64,000 nt of DNA. Source: Bacteroidota bacterium (GTDB lineage Bacteria; Bacteroidota; Bacteroidia; Palsa-965). Each line of letters begins with the position of its first letter. Positions within the stretch are counted from its first letter, which is position 1. The DNA is taken from positions 62,001-126,000 of the forward strand of contig JACQAM010000012.1 in NCBI GenBank assembly GCA_016194975.1, given 5' to 3'. Shown here one piece after another: positions 34,374-42,030 of the stretch. Made by a program: the position numbers and the translations under genes. A model generated the notes under the pieces. The model worked only from the letters and a program-made list of their open reading frames with translations. It was not told where the DNA came from and did not search any database.

Positions 34374-34589
34374 ATTTTGGATTATTGATTTTTCAGGAGC
34401 GCAACTTCCGCTCATTTAATTTTCTCCTGTCCGGCTGTGGCGCATTACACGCCCGCTCTTGTCCTCGACTCGCGCTCGGACTGACAAGCGGCCGGGGTAA
34501 AAGCGTCACATCCGGGCTAAAAAATTTCTGTCCGGCTCTTCAAATTCCCAATGGGAAACCTTTCAAATCCAAAATGAAAAATCAATAAT
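34374..34589. repeat. 216-bp segment with inverted ends and a structured GC-rich centre
   Basis: ATTATTGATTTTTCA (34381-34395) and its exact complement TGAAAAATCAATAAT (34575-34589) bound the segment, and CATTTTGGAT (34374-34383) is matched by ATCCAAAATG (34567-34576). The ends are thus permuted copies of one short word. The centre is GC-rich and contains a hairpin built from CCGCTcttGTC and GACAAGCGG (about 34451-34492). No convincing gene: a 67-codon frame lies inside but shows no protein-like pattern. Its right end reaches the stop codon of the next gene. Confidence 0.5.
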
Positions 34590-35080
34590 TAAAAAGTAAC
34601 TTTCTCCGTCGCCTTATCGCTCTTCCTCGTTTTCGGTTTATTCCAGTTTTTCTTCTGCACGATCTTTTTCCCTGCGGAATCGTAAGAAATTATTTTCTCT
34701 ATTCTTTTTTTTGTTCCTCCCCATCCGAGATCCCTTGTTTTGTCCCGCTCAATTTTTGTTTTTTTCTTCCCGTTTCCGAAATAAATTGTTTTTGTCCGAT
34801 CGGTAGAAACACCATCACTCACACAATTCGAACTCCGGTAAATCTTTTTCGAAACAATTTTTCCCGCTGAATCATAAACCAAATGCTTGCTGCATCTCCC
34901 GAGTACACCATAACGGCTAATGCTGAAATTGAAATAACTGAAATAAACTTCCCTCTGATAAAAAACACTGTCATACGTTTCAGTTTTTGACCGCCGCAAT
35001 TTTACCAATGGCAAAGAGTAACAGGAATAAAAGAGTGCTGTGACTATGAATAAGAAAAAATATTTCACAAAAAATTTCAT
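34589..35080 (-). CDS. Hypothetical lipoprotein
   Basis: 163 residues. A hydrophobic N-terminus (FVKYFFLFIVTALF) ends in YSC, a probable lipobox with Cys20. The rest is rich in Lys, Arg, Ser and Tyr, with two similar motifs, LVYDSAGKIVSKKIYRSSN and ISYDSAGKKIVQKKNWNKP. These resemble the single turns of RHS/YD-like or DUF-type tracking proteins (YDxxGK). No named family recognised. Downstream of the PorE-like gene in the same direction, but a terminator lies between, so it is probably expressed on its own. Confidence 0.65.
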   Translation of the reverse strand: MKFFVKYFFLFIVTALFYSCYSLPLVKLRRSKTETYDSVFYQREVYFSYFNFSISRYGVLGRCSKHLVYDSAGKIVSKKIYRSSNCVSDGVSTDRTKTIYFGNGKKKTKIERDKTRDLGWGGTKKRIEKIISYDSAGKKIVQKKNWNKPKTRKSDKATEKVTF

Positions 35081-35093
35081 TCACAAAAAATTA

Positions 35094-35127
35094 AATTCAA
35101 AAAAAGAACCGCCTTGCAGCAGTTCTC
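35094..35127 (-). terminator. Rho-independent terminator of the PorE-like gene
   Basis: On the minus strand AGAACTGC and GCGGTTCT form an 8-bp stem with one G-T pair and a short loop, followed at once by a run of seven T. It lies 23 bases after the PorE-like stop codon. Confidence 0.7.
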
Positions 35128-35149
35128 CCCATTGATTTTTTCTAAAATA

Positions 35150-36784
35150 TTATTGCTTGTAAAGAATGAAATGTTTCACCAGTTCAAAAGTGGAACCCGA
35201 TTTATCAGCCGGCAACAGAACACTTTCCTTGATGGGTTTCATTCCCGGTGCTTCTATCCTGATCTCGTAAGTTTTATCTCCCTCGAGTGAAACCTGGTAA
35301 TTTCCCTGATCGCTGGAAGTAACACTCGTCACTTTAGTTCCGCTTGCATCGTAAATATCGAGCGTAGCAGAAACTGGTTTTCCATCAGCATTGAAGAGTG
35401 ATCCTGTAAGCAGCGACATGTATGGGCCCGTGTGTGGTTTCGGTAGTAAGTTTGTCATATCCACCATCCAGATATCTCTTTCACCGAGCCCGCCATCGCG
35501 ATCGCTGTCTATGTAAGCTGTTTTTCCATCGGAAGAAAGCAGGAACATTCTTTCATTACCAACCGTGTTGATCGGGTAACCGAGATTCACCGGTTCTGTC
35601 CACGTTCCGTTTTCATTTCGCGTCATGAAAATATCATAACCACCCATACTGTTGTGTCCGCTCGAACAGAAGTAGAGAGTTTTTCCATCGGGCGCCGGAA
35701 AAATTCCGCCTTCATCATATTCTGTATTGATGACCGGCCCCAGATTTACCGGATCATTCCAAGTTGTTTTATCTTTTTTCGTACACATCCAGATATCAGA
35801 ATGGCCGTACCCTTTTTGTCCTTTCCACGGAAGATCGAGTCCGCGTTCACTCATGAAATAAAGTGTATTTCCATCGGGAGAAAGTGCGGCGCCATCTTCA
35901 AAATAACTCGTGTTAATCCCTTTGCCCATATTTTTCGGTGTGCCCCATTTTCCGGAAGAAGATTTTTTTGAAACATAAATATCACCAGCGCCTGTACCGC
36001 CTTCCTGTGCGTTGTTCTCATAAATGAACATTTGTTTTCCATCGGGAGAAATCGAACAATTAGCATCGTGTCCTTCTGTATTCACAGCACCGCGAACAAG
36101 ATCTGCTTCCCCCCATGTTCCTTTCACAGAATCCCAGGAAGAATAATAAATGTCTTCGAAATATCCTCCATCGCCTTCATTATCCTGGTTCGCATTTTTT
36201 CCATCGGGCCTGCGCGAAGTGAAGATCATCGTTTTCATATCGGAAGTAATGGAAGGACGCTTGTCGTCATAAGGGCTATTTACCGCTGCGCCGAGATTGG
36301 TAACGGTAACAGGTTTTGGAGAAGCCATAAATGCTTTTGCGGTCTGGCATTGCGCAAAATAATATTCCACTTCTTTCGACATCACAGGATCAGCAGTGTT
36401 CACGATTCTGGCTGCAGAATATTCCGTCATCGCATCATCGAGTTTTCCTTTCTGCTGGTAACATCTTCCAATGAGAAAACGAAGTTGGGGCGTTGCATTT
36501 TCATTGATGGCTTTTGCCTGCGTGAATTGCTCCATCGCTTTGTCGGGTTCCTGCATATTGAAATAACATTCGCCGATGTGTGTGATGATCACTGCATCAT
36601 TCGGTTTATTTGCCAGCACCTCTTTGTAAAGATTCACCGCTTTCACATAATCGCCGCCGTTGAATGCCTGCTGCGCATTGAAGAGTTTCAATTCATCGCC
36701 GCTTTTGTCAACGATGCTTTGTGAAAATAAGTTGTTGGTGAGAAAAAAAAACAGGAGGCCTGCAAGGGAGATTGCTCGTTTCAT
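35150..36784 (-). CDS. PorE-like TPR/PD40 protein lacking an OmpA domain
   Basis: 544 residues with a signal peptide (residues 1-21). TPR helices (about 25-140, with VKAVNLYKEVLANKPNDA and DKAMEQFTQAKAIN) are followed by a PD40/WD40-like propeller with repeated xxSPDGKTLYFxS-type blades (NCSISPDGKQMFIYENN, AALSPDGNTLYFMSERG, GGIFPAPDGKTLYFCSSG). It ends with a carboxypeptidase-regulatory-like domain (LLTGSLFNADGKPVSATLDIYD). This is the order seen in T9SS protein PorE and relatives, but the protein stops where those continue into an OmpA peptidoglycan-binding domain. It may scaffold the T9SS or another envelope complex (inference). Confidence 0.8.
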   Translation of the reverse strand: MKRAISLAGLLFFFLTNNLFSQSIVDKSGDELKLFNAQQAFNGGDYVKAVNLYKEVLANKPNDAVIITHIGECYFNMQEPDKAMEQFTQAKAINENATPQLRFLIGRCYQQKGKLDDAMTEYSAARIVNTADPVMSKEVEYYFAQCQTAKAFMASPKPVTVTNLGAAVNSPYDDKRPSITSDMKTMIFTSRRPDGKNANQDNEGDGGYFEDIYYSSWDSVKGTWGEADLVRGAVNTEGHDANCSISPDGKQMFIYENNAQEGGTGAGDIYVSKKSSSGKWGTPKNMGKGINTSYFEDGAALSPDGNTLYFMSERGLDLPWKGQKGYGHSDIWMCTKKDKTTWNDPVNLGPVINTEYDEGGIFPAPDGKTLYFCSSGHNSMGGYDIFMTRNENGTWTEPVNLGYPINTVGNERMFLLSSDGKTAYIDSDRDGGLGERDIWMVDMTNLLPKPHTGPYMSLLTGSLFNADGKPVSATLDIYDASGTKVTSVTSSDQGNYQVSLEGDKTYEIRIEAPGMKPIKESVLLPADKSGSTFELVKHFILYKQ

Positions 36785-36835
36785 ATGGATTTTTCAGATA
36801 GGATAACAAATATAATGAACTGACGGGAACCGCAA

Positions 36836-37579
36836 TTATGGGCGATGGTTGCTTACTTTTTCGAGAAAAAGCTGCATGCCGGAAAATGCGCGTTCATCCA
36901 TTCTTAATCTTAGGGTCGACCCGAGGTATTTTTCCACATCAAAGAAGGGGAAATTCTTTTTTTCACTTTCAATTACTGTGCCCATATCATTCAATCCGCG
37001 TTCAAAGGCAGAAGAAAGTTGAAGAATGAATTCTTCGGGCAATATTTTATTGCTCACCCAGCACGCAAACACGAATGGAAGCCCGGTCATTTTTTTCCAT
37101 TGGGCAGAAAGGTCATATTCATGCTGATATTTTCCATTCATTTCAAAAGTCCGGTCACCGATCACTACACCCGCCTGCGTGCCCGCGATCTGTTTTTCAT
37201 AACCGGACTGTGCATTTTTCCATTCGGGGTTTATCTTCCAGAATTCGCCGGCAAGAATTTTTGTAAGCAATACCGAAGTTTTACTCTGGTAATCGAGCAG
37301 CACTGTTTTTATTTTTTCAAGCGGAACATCACTGTACAATTTCACAGAATCCACTTCACCGTCGCCGGCAATGCAGAAACCGGGAATGAGGTGCGCCTCT
37401 TTCATTGACGGAATTACTGCGACGGGTATCAATCCGAGATCTACTTCTCCTTCGAGGAGTTTTCTCGCACATTCGGAAGGAATGTCAACGCTGAGTTCAA
37501 CATTTTTCAAAGCCGCAAGTTTCAGTCCGTGCAGAAATGGTTTTGTGTTGAGATAAGAAACAGCGGAAATGCGGACCAT
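36836..37579 (-). CDS. mqnA: Chorismate dehydratase, menaquinone (futalosine) pathway
   Basis: 247 residues, the normal length. The N-terminus VRISAVSYLNTKPFLHGL and the segments VDLGLIPVAVIPSM, IKTVLLDYQSKTSVLLTKIL, AGVVIGDRTFE, YDLSAQWKKMTGLPFVFACWVSN follow the MqnA pattern of the periplasmic-binding-protein fold (SxxNxxP near the start; DLxxxWxxxTGLPFVFAxW). The enzyme dehydrates chorismate to 3-[(1-carboxyvinyl)oxy]benzoate, the first step of the futalosine route. Other mqn genes are not in the window. Presence implies menaquinone made by this route rather than by Men enzymes. Confidence 0.93.
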   Translation of the reverse strand: MVRISAVSYLNTKPFLHGLKLAALKNVELSVDIPSECARKLLEGEVDLGLIPVAVIPSMKEAHLIPGFCIAGDGEVDSVKLYSDVPLEKIKTVLLDYQSKTSVLLTKILAGEFWKINPEWKNAQSGYEKQIAGTQAGVVIGDRTFEMNGKYQHEYDLSAQWKKMTGLPFVFACWVSNKILPEEFILQLSSAFERGLNDMGTVIESEKKNFPFFDVEKYLGSTLRLRMDERAFSGMQLFLEKVSNHRP

Positions 37580-37580
37580 T

Positions 37581-37628
37581 TAGTTCTAAGTTCTGATTTC
37601 TAAGTTCAAAGTTCTAAGTTCTAAAATT
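37581..37628. repeat. Imperfect tandem 'agttctaag' word repeat
   Basis: About five copies of an AGTTCTAAG-like word, complementary to the repeat at 29732-29795. Fills most of the spacer upstream of mqnA. Confidence 0.65.
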
Positions 37629-37660
37629 GAAAGACAAAGTTACTGGAAGAAGAGTCACCA

Positions 37661-38446
37661 TTATTTTTTCTGATCCATTGCTTCGACCGTTGCCAGCGTA
37701 GCAGCTGCAGATGCGATTACCGGTGCAATCACAATTCCTGCGTAGGGAATATCAAGCATCAAGGCAAAGATCAAACCATTTCCGATTGCAATTCCTTTTC
37801 GTTTGCGAATGAAAGATGCACTCTGCGACACCGACATTCTTTTTCTTTCACACGTATAATCCATCATATTGAATCCAAGAAAATACCAACTGATAATATA
37901 AATGAAAGGAACGGTGAGCCAGCCGATGACCGGGATCCAGCCAATGATCAAAGCGAGCAGCATCAATAACAATTCAAGAAAAATATTCCGCAGTACCACC
38001 ATCATTCCACGGAAAATATCTTTCATGAATTGTCCGAATGCGAACGGGTATTTATTTCCGTTTTTCAATTCTTCCACTTTTGCGGAAAGCAACGCCATCA
38101 TCGGAGAACAAAAAAGGAGAACGAGGTAGCGTAATATTTTCAGAAAAAAAGCGAGCAGGTAAAGATGAAGTACAAATCCGGCAACGAAACGGAATAATTT
38201 TATCAGCAACAACAGCACCACATCCACCCAGGCATAACCGGTATTAAGTTCGGGCGTGAGATAATCACCCACTTTGTTTACGAGCATTTCACTGAATGAA
38301 TAGATGGACCATGCACCTGCAAGATGAAGCAACACGATCAGAAAAACCGGATAAAGAAAATATCCCCACAACTTGTTTTTAGCAATGAAAATCACCGCTT
38401 CGAAATGCGAAGAAATTCCTTTGCCGAGATCAGACCAGAATGCCAT
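37661..38446 (-). CDS. EI24/CysZ-like membrane protein
   Basis: 261 residues from ATG 38446 (MAFWSDLGKGISSHFEAVIFI); an earlier in-frame ATG at 38491 lies in a word-repeat spacer. Four to six transmembrane helices with the EI24 domain pattern: LWGYFLYPVFLIVLL, FLKILRYLVLLFCSPMMALLSAKVEE, LELLLMLLALIIGWIPVIGWLT and WYFLGFNMMDYTCERKRM. CysZ, in the same family, is a sulfate transporter in Proteobacteria. No cysteine-pathway gene is adjacent here, so sulfate uptake is only one possibility. Confidence 0.82.
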   Translation of the reverse strand: MAFWSDLGKGISSHFEAVIFIAKNKLWGYFLYPVFLIVLLHLAGAWSIYSFSEMLVNKVGDYLTPELNTGYAWVDVVLLLLIKLFRFVAGFVLHLYLLAFFLKILRYLVLLFCSPMMALLSAKVEELKNGNKYPFAFGQFMKDIFRGMMVVLRNIFLELLLMLLALIIGWIPVIGWLTVPFIYIISWYFLGFNMMDYTCERKRMSVSQSASFIRKRKGIAIGNGLIFALMLDIPYAGIVIAPVIASAAATLATVEAMDQKK

Positions 38447-38540
38447 TGAGTAATGAGTAAGATTTGGTTTTAGAAGGAGATTAGTTTTCAAAAGTAGTAA
38501 CTACTCATTACCAATACTCAATACTCAGTACATTCGTAAC

Positions 38541-39125
38541 GTGTTATCCTCACTTAACAACTTCGATCATCATCTTTTCCTGGCCATTCATCATTTTCGC
38601 TGCGGAATTCTTGACTGGCTCATGCCGTGGGTGTCGAACCGGTGGATATGGATCCCGTTGTATGCGATCCTGTTTTTCATTCTGTGGAAACGTTTCGGGA
38701 AACAAATGCTCCTGATTGCGGCCACGATCACATTGCTGGTTCTTGCAAGCGACCAGACCGCAAATTTTCTAAAGGATCATGTGAAGCGCGCGCGTCCGTG
38801 CGCCGATCCTGCGTTCGCGCATGAGCAGATCTACACGCCGCTCGGGTGCGGGGGTGAATATGGTTTTGTGTCGGGACATGCTGCGAACAGCGCCGCCATT
38901 GCCGTTTTTCTTTTTCTGCTCTCGGGAAATTTTTCGGGATTCGCACCGGCGCGCAATCGTAAATGGTGGCTTCTTCTTTTTCCATGGGCGCTGCTCATTT
39001 GCTGGAGCAGAATTTATCTGGGCGTTCATTTTCCATTTGATGTGCTCTGCGGAATGTTTGTTGGAATTTCCTGTGGAATAATATTTTTTGTGTTCTACAA
39101 AAAATTAGTTCCTGTTTTGCGATAG
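38541..39125 (+). CDS. PAP2 family membrane phosphatase
   Basis: 194 residues from a GTG start (no ATG near the N-terminus). Five to six helices. The three phosphatase motifs are KDHVKRARP (KxxxxxxRP, about residues 78-86), VSGHAAN (replacing PSGH, residues about 113-119) and SRIYLGVHFPFDV (SRxxxxxHxxxD). The family removes phosphate from undecaprenyl pyrophosphate, phosphatidic acid or similar lipid phosphates. Given the envelope setting, recycling of the undecaprenyl carrier is a likely role but not shown. Confidence 0.88.
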   Translation: MLSSLNNFDHHLFLAIHHFRCGILDWLMPWVSNRWIWIPLYAILFFILWKRFGKQMLLIAATITLLVLASDQTANFLKDHVKRARPCADPAFAHEQIYTPLGCGGEYGFVSGHAANSAAIAVFLFLLSGNFSGFAPARNRKWWLLLFPWALLICWSRIYLGVHFPFDVLCGMFVGISCGIIFFVFYKKLVPVLR

Positions 39126-39198
39126 CTTCTAAATTCAATCTCATTATTTTTTTGACCCTCACATCTCAAGTCTCACGTCTCAAGTCTATCTTTACACG

Positions 39199-39579
39199 AT
39201 GTTTCAAACCATAGCATTGATCTTTCTCGGTGGTGGAATCGGCAGTCTTGCACGTTTCGGTGTTTCACTCGGGACAAGGGTATTTACCGAAGGAAAATTT
39301 CCATTGGCTACCTTGCTTGCGAATGTGCTGAGTTGCCTTGTAATGGGAATTGCTCTCGCCCTCTTTTCAGAAAAACTGAAGGATTCGAATATTTTCGCTT
39401 TTATCGTCGTGGGTTTCTGCGGCGGCTTCAGTACTTTTTCCACGTTCAGTGCAGAAACGATCCGGCTCATGCGTGATGGTTATTTTCTATTGGGAGTTTT
39501 AAATGTTATCGTGAGTGTTGTGATGTGCCTGCTTGTTTTATACTATCTGCTGCCCGAAGACAAAAAATTAATTCCATAG
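39199..39579 (+). CDS. crcB: Fluoride channel Fluc/CrcB
   Basis: 126 residues, four helices. Signature segments are GGGIGSLARFGVS (residues 11-23), FPLATLLANVLSCLVMG (the conserved polar N in helix 2) and VGFCGGFSTFSTFSAE (residues 71-86, with the Phe and Ser/Thr track residues and central sodium-site segment). Forms an antiparallel dimer that lets F- leave the cell. No fluoride riboswitch is visible in the 73 bp upstream, which hold 'tctcaagtct' word repeats. Confidence 0.95.
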   Translation: MFQTIALIFLGGGIGSLARFGVSLGTRVFTEGKFPLATLLANVLSCLVMGIALALFSEKLKDSNIFAFIVVGFCGGFSTFSTFSAETIRLMRDGYFLLGVLNVIVSVVMCLLVLYYLLPEDKKLIP

Positions 39580-39615
39580 AATTTTCACCGGCAATTTTTC
39601 CAAAGAAAAATCAAA

Positions 39616-41274
39616 ATGAAATACGCCATCACTTTTATTTTCACGCTTTCACTCACCGCTTTTCTTTTATCGCAGAATGGCCCGAAGAAACCCGCTGTGA
39701 ATATTATTCCGGCAAAACCAAAACTCGTTGTTGGAATTATCATTGACCAGATGCGTTTCGATTATGTGTATCGCTTCTGGGATAAATACGGTAATGACGG
39801 ATTCAAGCGTCTCGTGAATGAAGGATATAATTGCCGCGATGTAAATTATAATTATGTTCCCACCTTCACCGGGCCCGGGCATTCTTCTGTTTATTCCGGA
39901 ACAACTCCATCCATCAGCGGAATTATTTCTAATTCCTGGTACGATCGTGAATCGGGGAAAGAAGTTTATTGCGTGGAAGATCACAATGTAAAAAGCGTAG
40001 GAGCAGAATCGCCGGAAGGAGAAAGTTCACCTCATCGTTTACTGGTAACCACCATTGGAGATCAGCTTCGTCTTTCCAATAACAAACAATCGAAAGTGAT
40101 CGGCATTGCTTTGAAAGACCGTGGTGCAATACTTCCGGCAGGTCACACAGCAAATGCTGCTTATTGGTACGACGGCGTGTCCGGCAAATGGATCACCAGT
40201 ACTTATTACATGAATGAACTGCCTTCGTGGGTTGATACGTTCAACACAAAAAAATTGCCTCAAAAATATCTTTCACAATCCTGGACCACCATTCTTCCTG
40301 CCGATCAATACAAAGAAAGTCTTCCCGACGACAATAAATACGAAGGGCTTTTTTCCGGTGAAACAAAACCTGTTTTTCCGCATGATCTCGCCTCTCTTCA
40401 GGCGGCCAACGGAGGGCTGGGGCTCATTCGCACCACGCCATTCGGAAATTCATTGACAGAAGATTTTGCCGAAGCTACGCTCACCGGTGAACAACTCGGC
40501 AAAGGAAATGTCACTGATTTTCTCTGCGTGAGTTTTTCTTCCACCGATTACATCGGCCACATGTACGGCCCGCAGAGCATGGAGATCGAAGACTGTTACA
40601 TTCGCCTCGACAAAGAGCTTGCCGATCTTTTTCATTTCATCGATTCTTATATCGGAAAAAATAATGCACTTGTTTTTCTCACCGCCGATCATGGCGCAGT
40701 GGAAACGCCGCAATACCTGAAGGATAATAATATTCCTGCGGGATATTTCAACGACAGCAAAGCGGTCGATTCATTGAAGAAAACGTTAAGAAATGTTTAC
40801 GGCGATTCATTGGTACTTTCATTCGGCAATGAGCAGGTATTTCTCGATCGCAAAACAATGGACGCAAAAAAACTGGATCATACCGCAGTGGAAAGATTCG
40901 TCGCCGATTTCCTGATGGGATTCAAAGGTGTGCAGTCCACGATGACGAGAACAGATCTGATTTCGGAGCAGTACACCGATGTTCCGAAGAAATTAATTCA
41001 GAATGGATTTAATGCACAGCGTTCGGGCGATGTTTGTGTTATATTACAACCCGGATGGTTTGGTGAATGGCCGAAACATACGGGTACTACACATGGCGCG
41101 CCCTGGAGTTATGACACGCATGTGCCGCTTTTCTGGTGGGGATGGAAAGTGAAGAACGGAAATTCGGATGATGCGCATAACATTACCGATGTAGCGCCTA
41201 CTGTTTGCATGGCGCTGAATATTCAGTTTCCCGACGGATGTACCGGCGTTCCGATAACAGGAATTATGAAATAA
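39616..41274 (+). CDS. pafA: Alkaline phosphatase PafA family
   Basis: 552 residues with a signal peptide (residues 1-19). Alkaline-phosphatase superfamily: VVGIIIDQMRFDY starts the metal site, VPTFTGPGHSSVYSG (81-95) holds the Thr nucleophile, GIALKDRGAILPAGH gives the Lys and Arg that mark PafA monoesterases, FSSTDYIGHMYGP and FLTADHGAVETP supply Asp and His ligands, and GTTHGAPWSYDTHVPLFWWG the last His. It is a periplasmic or surface enzyme that frees phosphate from organic esters and is known to be phosphate-insensitive in Bacteroidota. Confidence 0.92.
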   Translation: MKYAITFIFTLSLTAFLLSQNGPKKPAVNIIPAKPKLVVGIIIDQMRFDYVYRFWDKYGNDGFKRLVNEGYNCRDVNYNYVPTFTGPGHSSVYSGTTPSISGIISNSWYDRESGKEVYCVEDHNVKSVGAESPEGESSPHRLLVTTIGDQLRLSNNKQSKVIGIALKDRGAILPAGHTANAAYWYDGVSGKWITSTYYMNELPSWVDTFNTKKLPQKYLSQSWTTILPADQYKESLPDDNKYEGLFSGETKPVFPHDLASLQAANGGLGLIRTTPFGNSLTEDFAEATLTGEQLGKGNVTDFLCVSFSSTDYIGHMYGPQSMEIEDCYIRLDKELADLFHFIDSYIGKNNALVFLTADHGAVETPQYLKDNNIPAGYFNDSKAVDSLKKTLRNVYGDSLVLSFGNEQVFLDRKTMDAKKLDHTAVERFVADFLMGFKGVQSTMTRTDLISEQYTDVPKKLIQNGFNAQRSGDVCVILQPGWFGEWPKHTGTTHGAPWSYDTHVPLFWWGWKVKNGNSDDAHNITDVAPTVCMALNIQFPDGCTGVPITGIMK

Positions 41275-41390
41275 AAACTCCATTCATTCACCTGAACGAT
41301 CTTATTATTTCAAAAAGGACCGCGGGAAGAAATGTGGATAAGATTGATGTTGATGAATTGCAACGCATTCAACGCAGAAATCTGAAATGA
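41275..41390 (+). pseudogene. C-terminal tail of an MNT-type nucleotidyltransferase, remnant
   Basis: Right after the pafA stop, in another frame, about 37 codons read TPFIHLNDLIISKRTAGRN then VDKIDVDELQRIQRRNLK and a stop. The pattern (I/F)IHxNDLIxxKxxxGRxxDxxDVxxL is the C-terminal helix pair of small nucleotidyltransferases of the MNT/DUF6036 kind, often parts of toxin-antitoxin or abortive-infection pairs. The catalytic GS...D-x-D core is absent. The frame overlaps the end of pafA, so I read it as a leftover from an insertion or deletion. Confidence 0.5.
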
Positions 41391-41409
41391 GAATTGATTT
41401 TAAAATAAA

Positions 41410-41790
41410 ATGAAGGCCCATCACACCGAAAAGCACCGACTCACCACACTCCAGAAACAAATTCTTCTCTGGTTGAAGAATGAAGGCGGAGGAGTGTTGC
41501 GCGTCGACCGGCTTTTTACGGCAATGGTCAATAATCATCAAACTCCGGGAACCAATTTTTCCCTGCTGGCAGAAAGATTATATGATGCTGTAGATGATCT
41601 CGCCCGGAGAAATTATGTGGAAGTGAGAAAAGAAAGTGAAACCAAAAGAAAACAAGCGCTTTCCATTTATGATTTCGGAGCGCCGGGAAAGAATTTTTCG
41701 CACGAAGGTGAAATTTTCATCTGGTCAACCGGCGAATGCCCTGTAGTTGCACTTGCTGATGAGGGTGTAAGGCATGCAGCAGCGATTTAG
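41410..41790 (+). CDS. Hypothetical protein whose end is formed by a miniature element
   Basis: 126 residues. LTTLQKQILLWLKNEGG and LAERLYDAVDDLARRNYVEVRKES suggest a winged-helix-like N-terminal half; the second half (DFGAPGKNFSHEGEIFIW, GECPVVALADEGVR) is unrecognised. The last base of the TAG stop (41790) is the first base of the miniature element. Without the insertion the frame would read one further codon (tac) and then TAA, so only one residue was lost. It could be a small regulator; possibly itself a partial gene. Confidence 0.5.
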   Translation: MKAHHTEKHRLTTLQKQILLWLKNEGGGVLRVDRLFTAMVNNHQTPGTNFSLLAERLYDAVDDLARRNYVEVRKESETKRKQALSIYDFGAPGKNFSHEGEIFIWSTGECPVVALADEGVRHAAAI

Positions 41791-41952
41791 AGGCTGTTTA
41801 AAATTCATTTTTTGGAATTGTTATGATGCCATTTTTGTTCAGCCGAGACGCATTTTGCAGGCCATAGTGGAGCGACTACGGCCAAGAAATGCAACGAAGG
41901 ATGAATAAAAATGGCGGATAACAAAACAGAAGGATGAAATTTAAACAGCCTC
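41790..41952. mobile_element. 163-bp miniature inverted-repeat element (GAGGCTGTTTAAA ends)
   Basis: Ends GAGGCTGTTTAAA (from 41790) and TTTAAACAGCCTC (to 41952) are inverted copies that continue with small mismatches. A 3-bp duplication TTA flanks them (41787-41789 and 41953-41955). It has no transposase gene; internal frames are not protein-like. It is non-autonomous, probably moved by an IS element elsewhere in the genome. It separates the hypothetical gene from the AAA ATPase gene and fills most of the 240-bp spacer. Confidence 0.85.
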
Positions 41953-42030
41953 TTACTAAAGAATAGTTTTTTTCTGCGCCGCGCTTTTACTAAATTCATC
42001 TCCCCAAATCAATAAGAAATATTTTCCCAC

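Noticed and set aside
36836-37579. Complete menaquinone gene cluster
   Set aside because: Only mqnA is present; its neighbours belong to other functions.
39126-39198. Fluoride riboswitch upstream of crcB
   Set aside because: The spacer consists of 'tctcaagtct' words and lacks the conserved riboswitch core and pseudoknot elements.
41805-41999. 64-codon minus-strand frame
   Set aside because: It lies almost entirely inside the miniature inverted-repeat element and reads its internal sequence.
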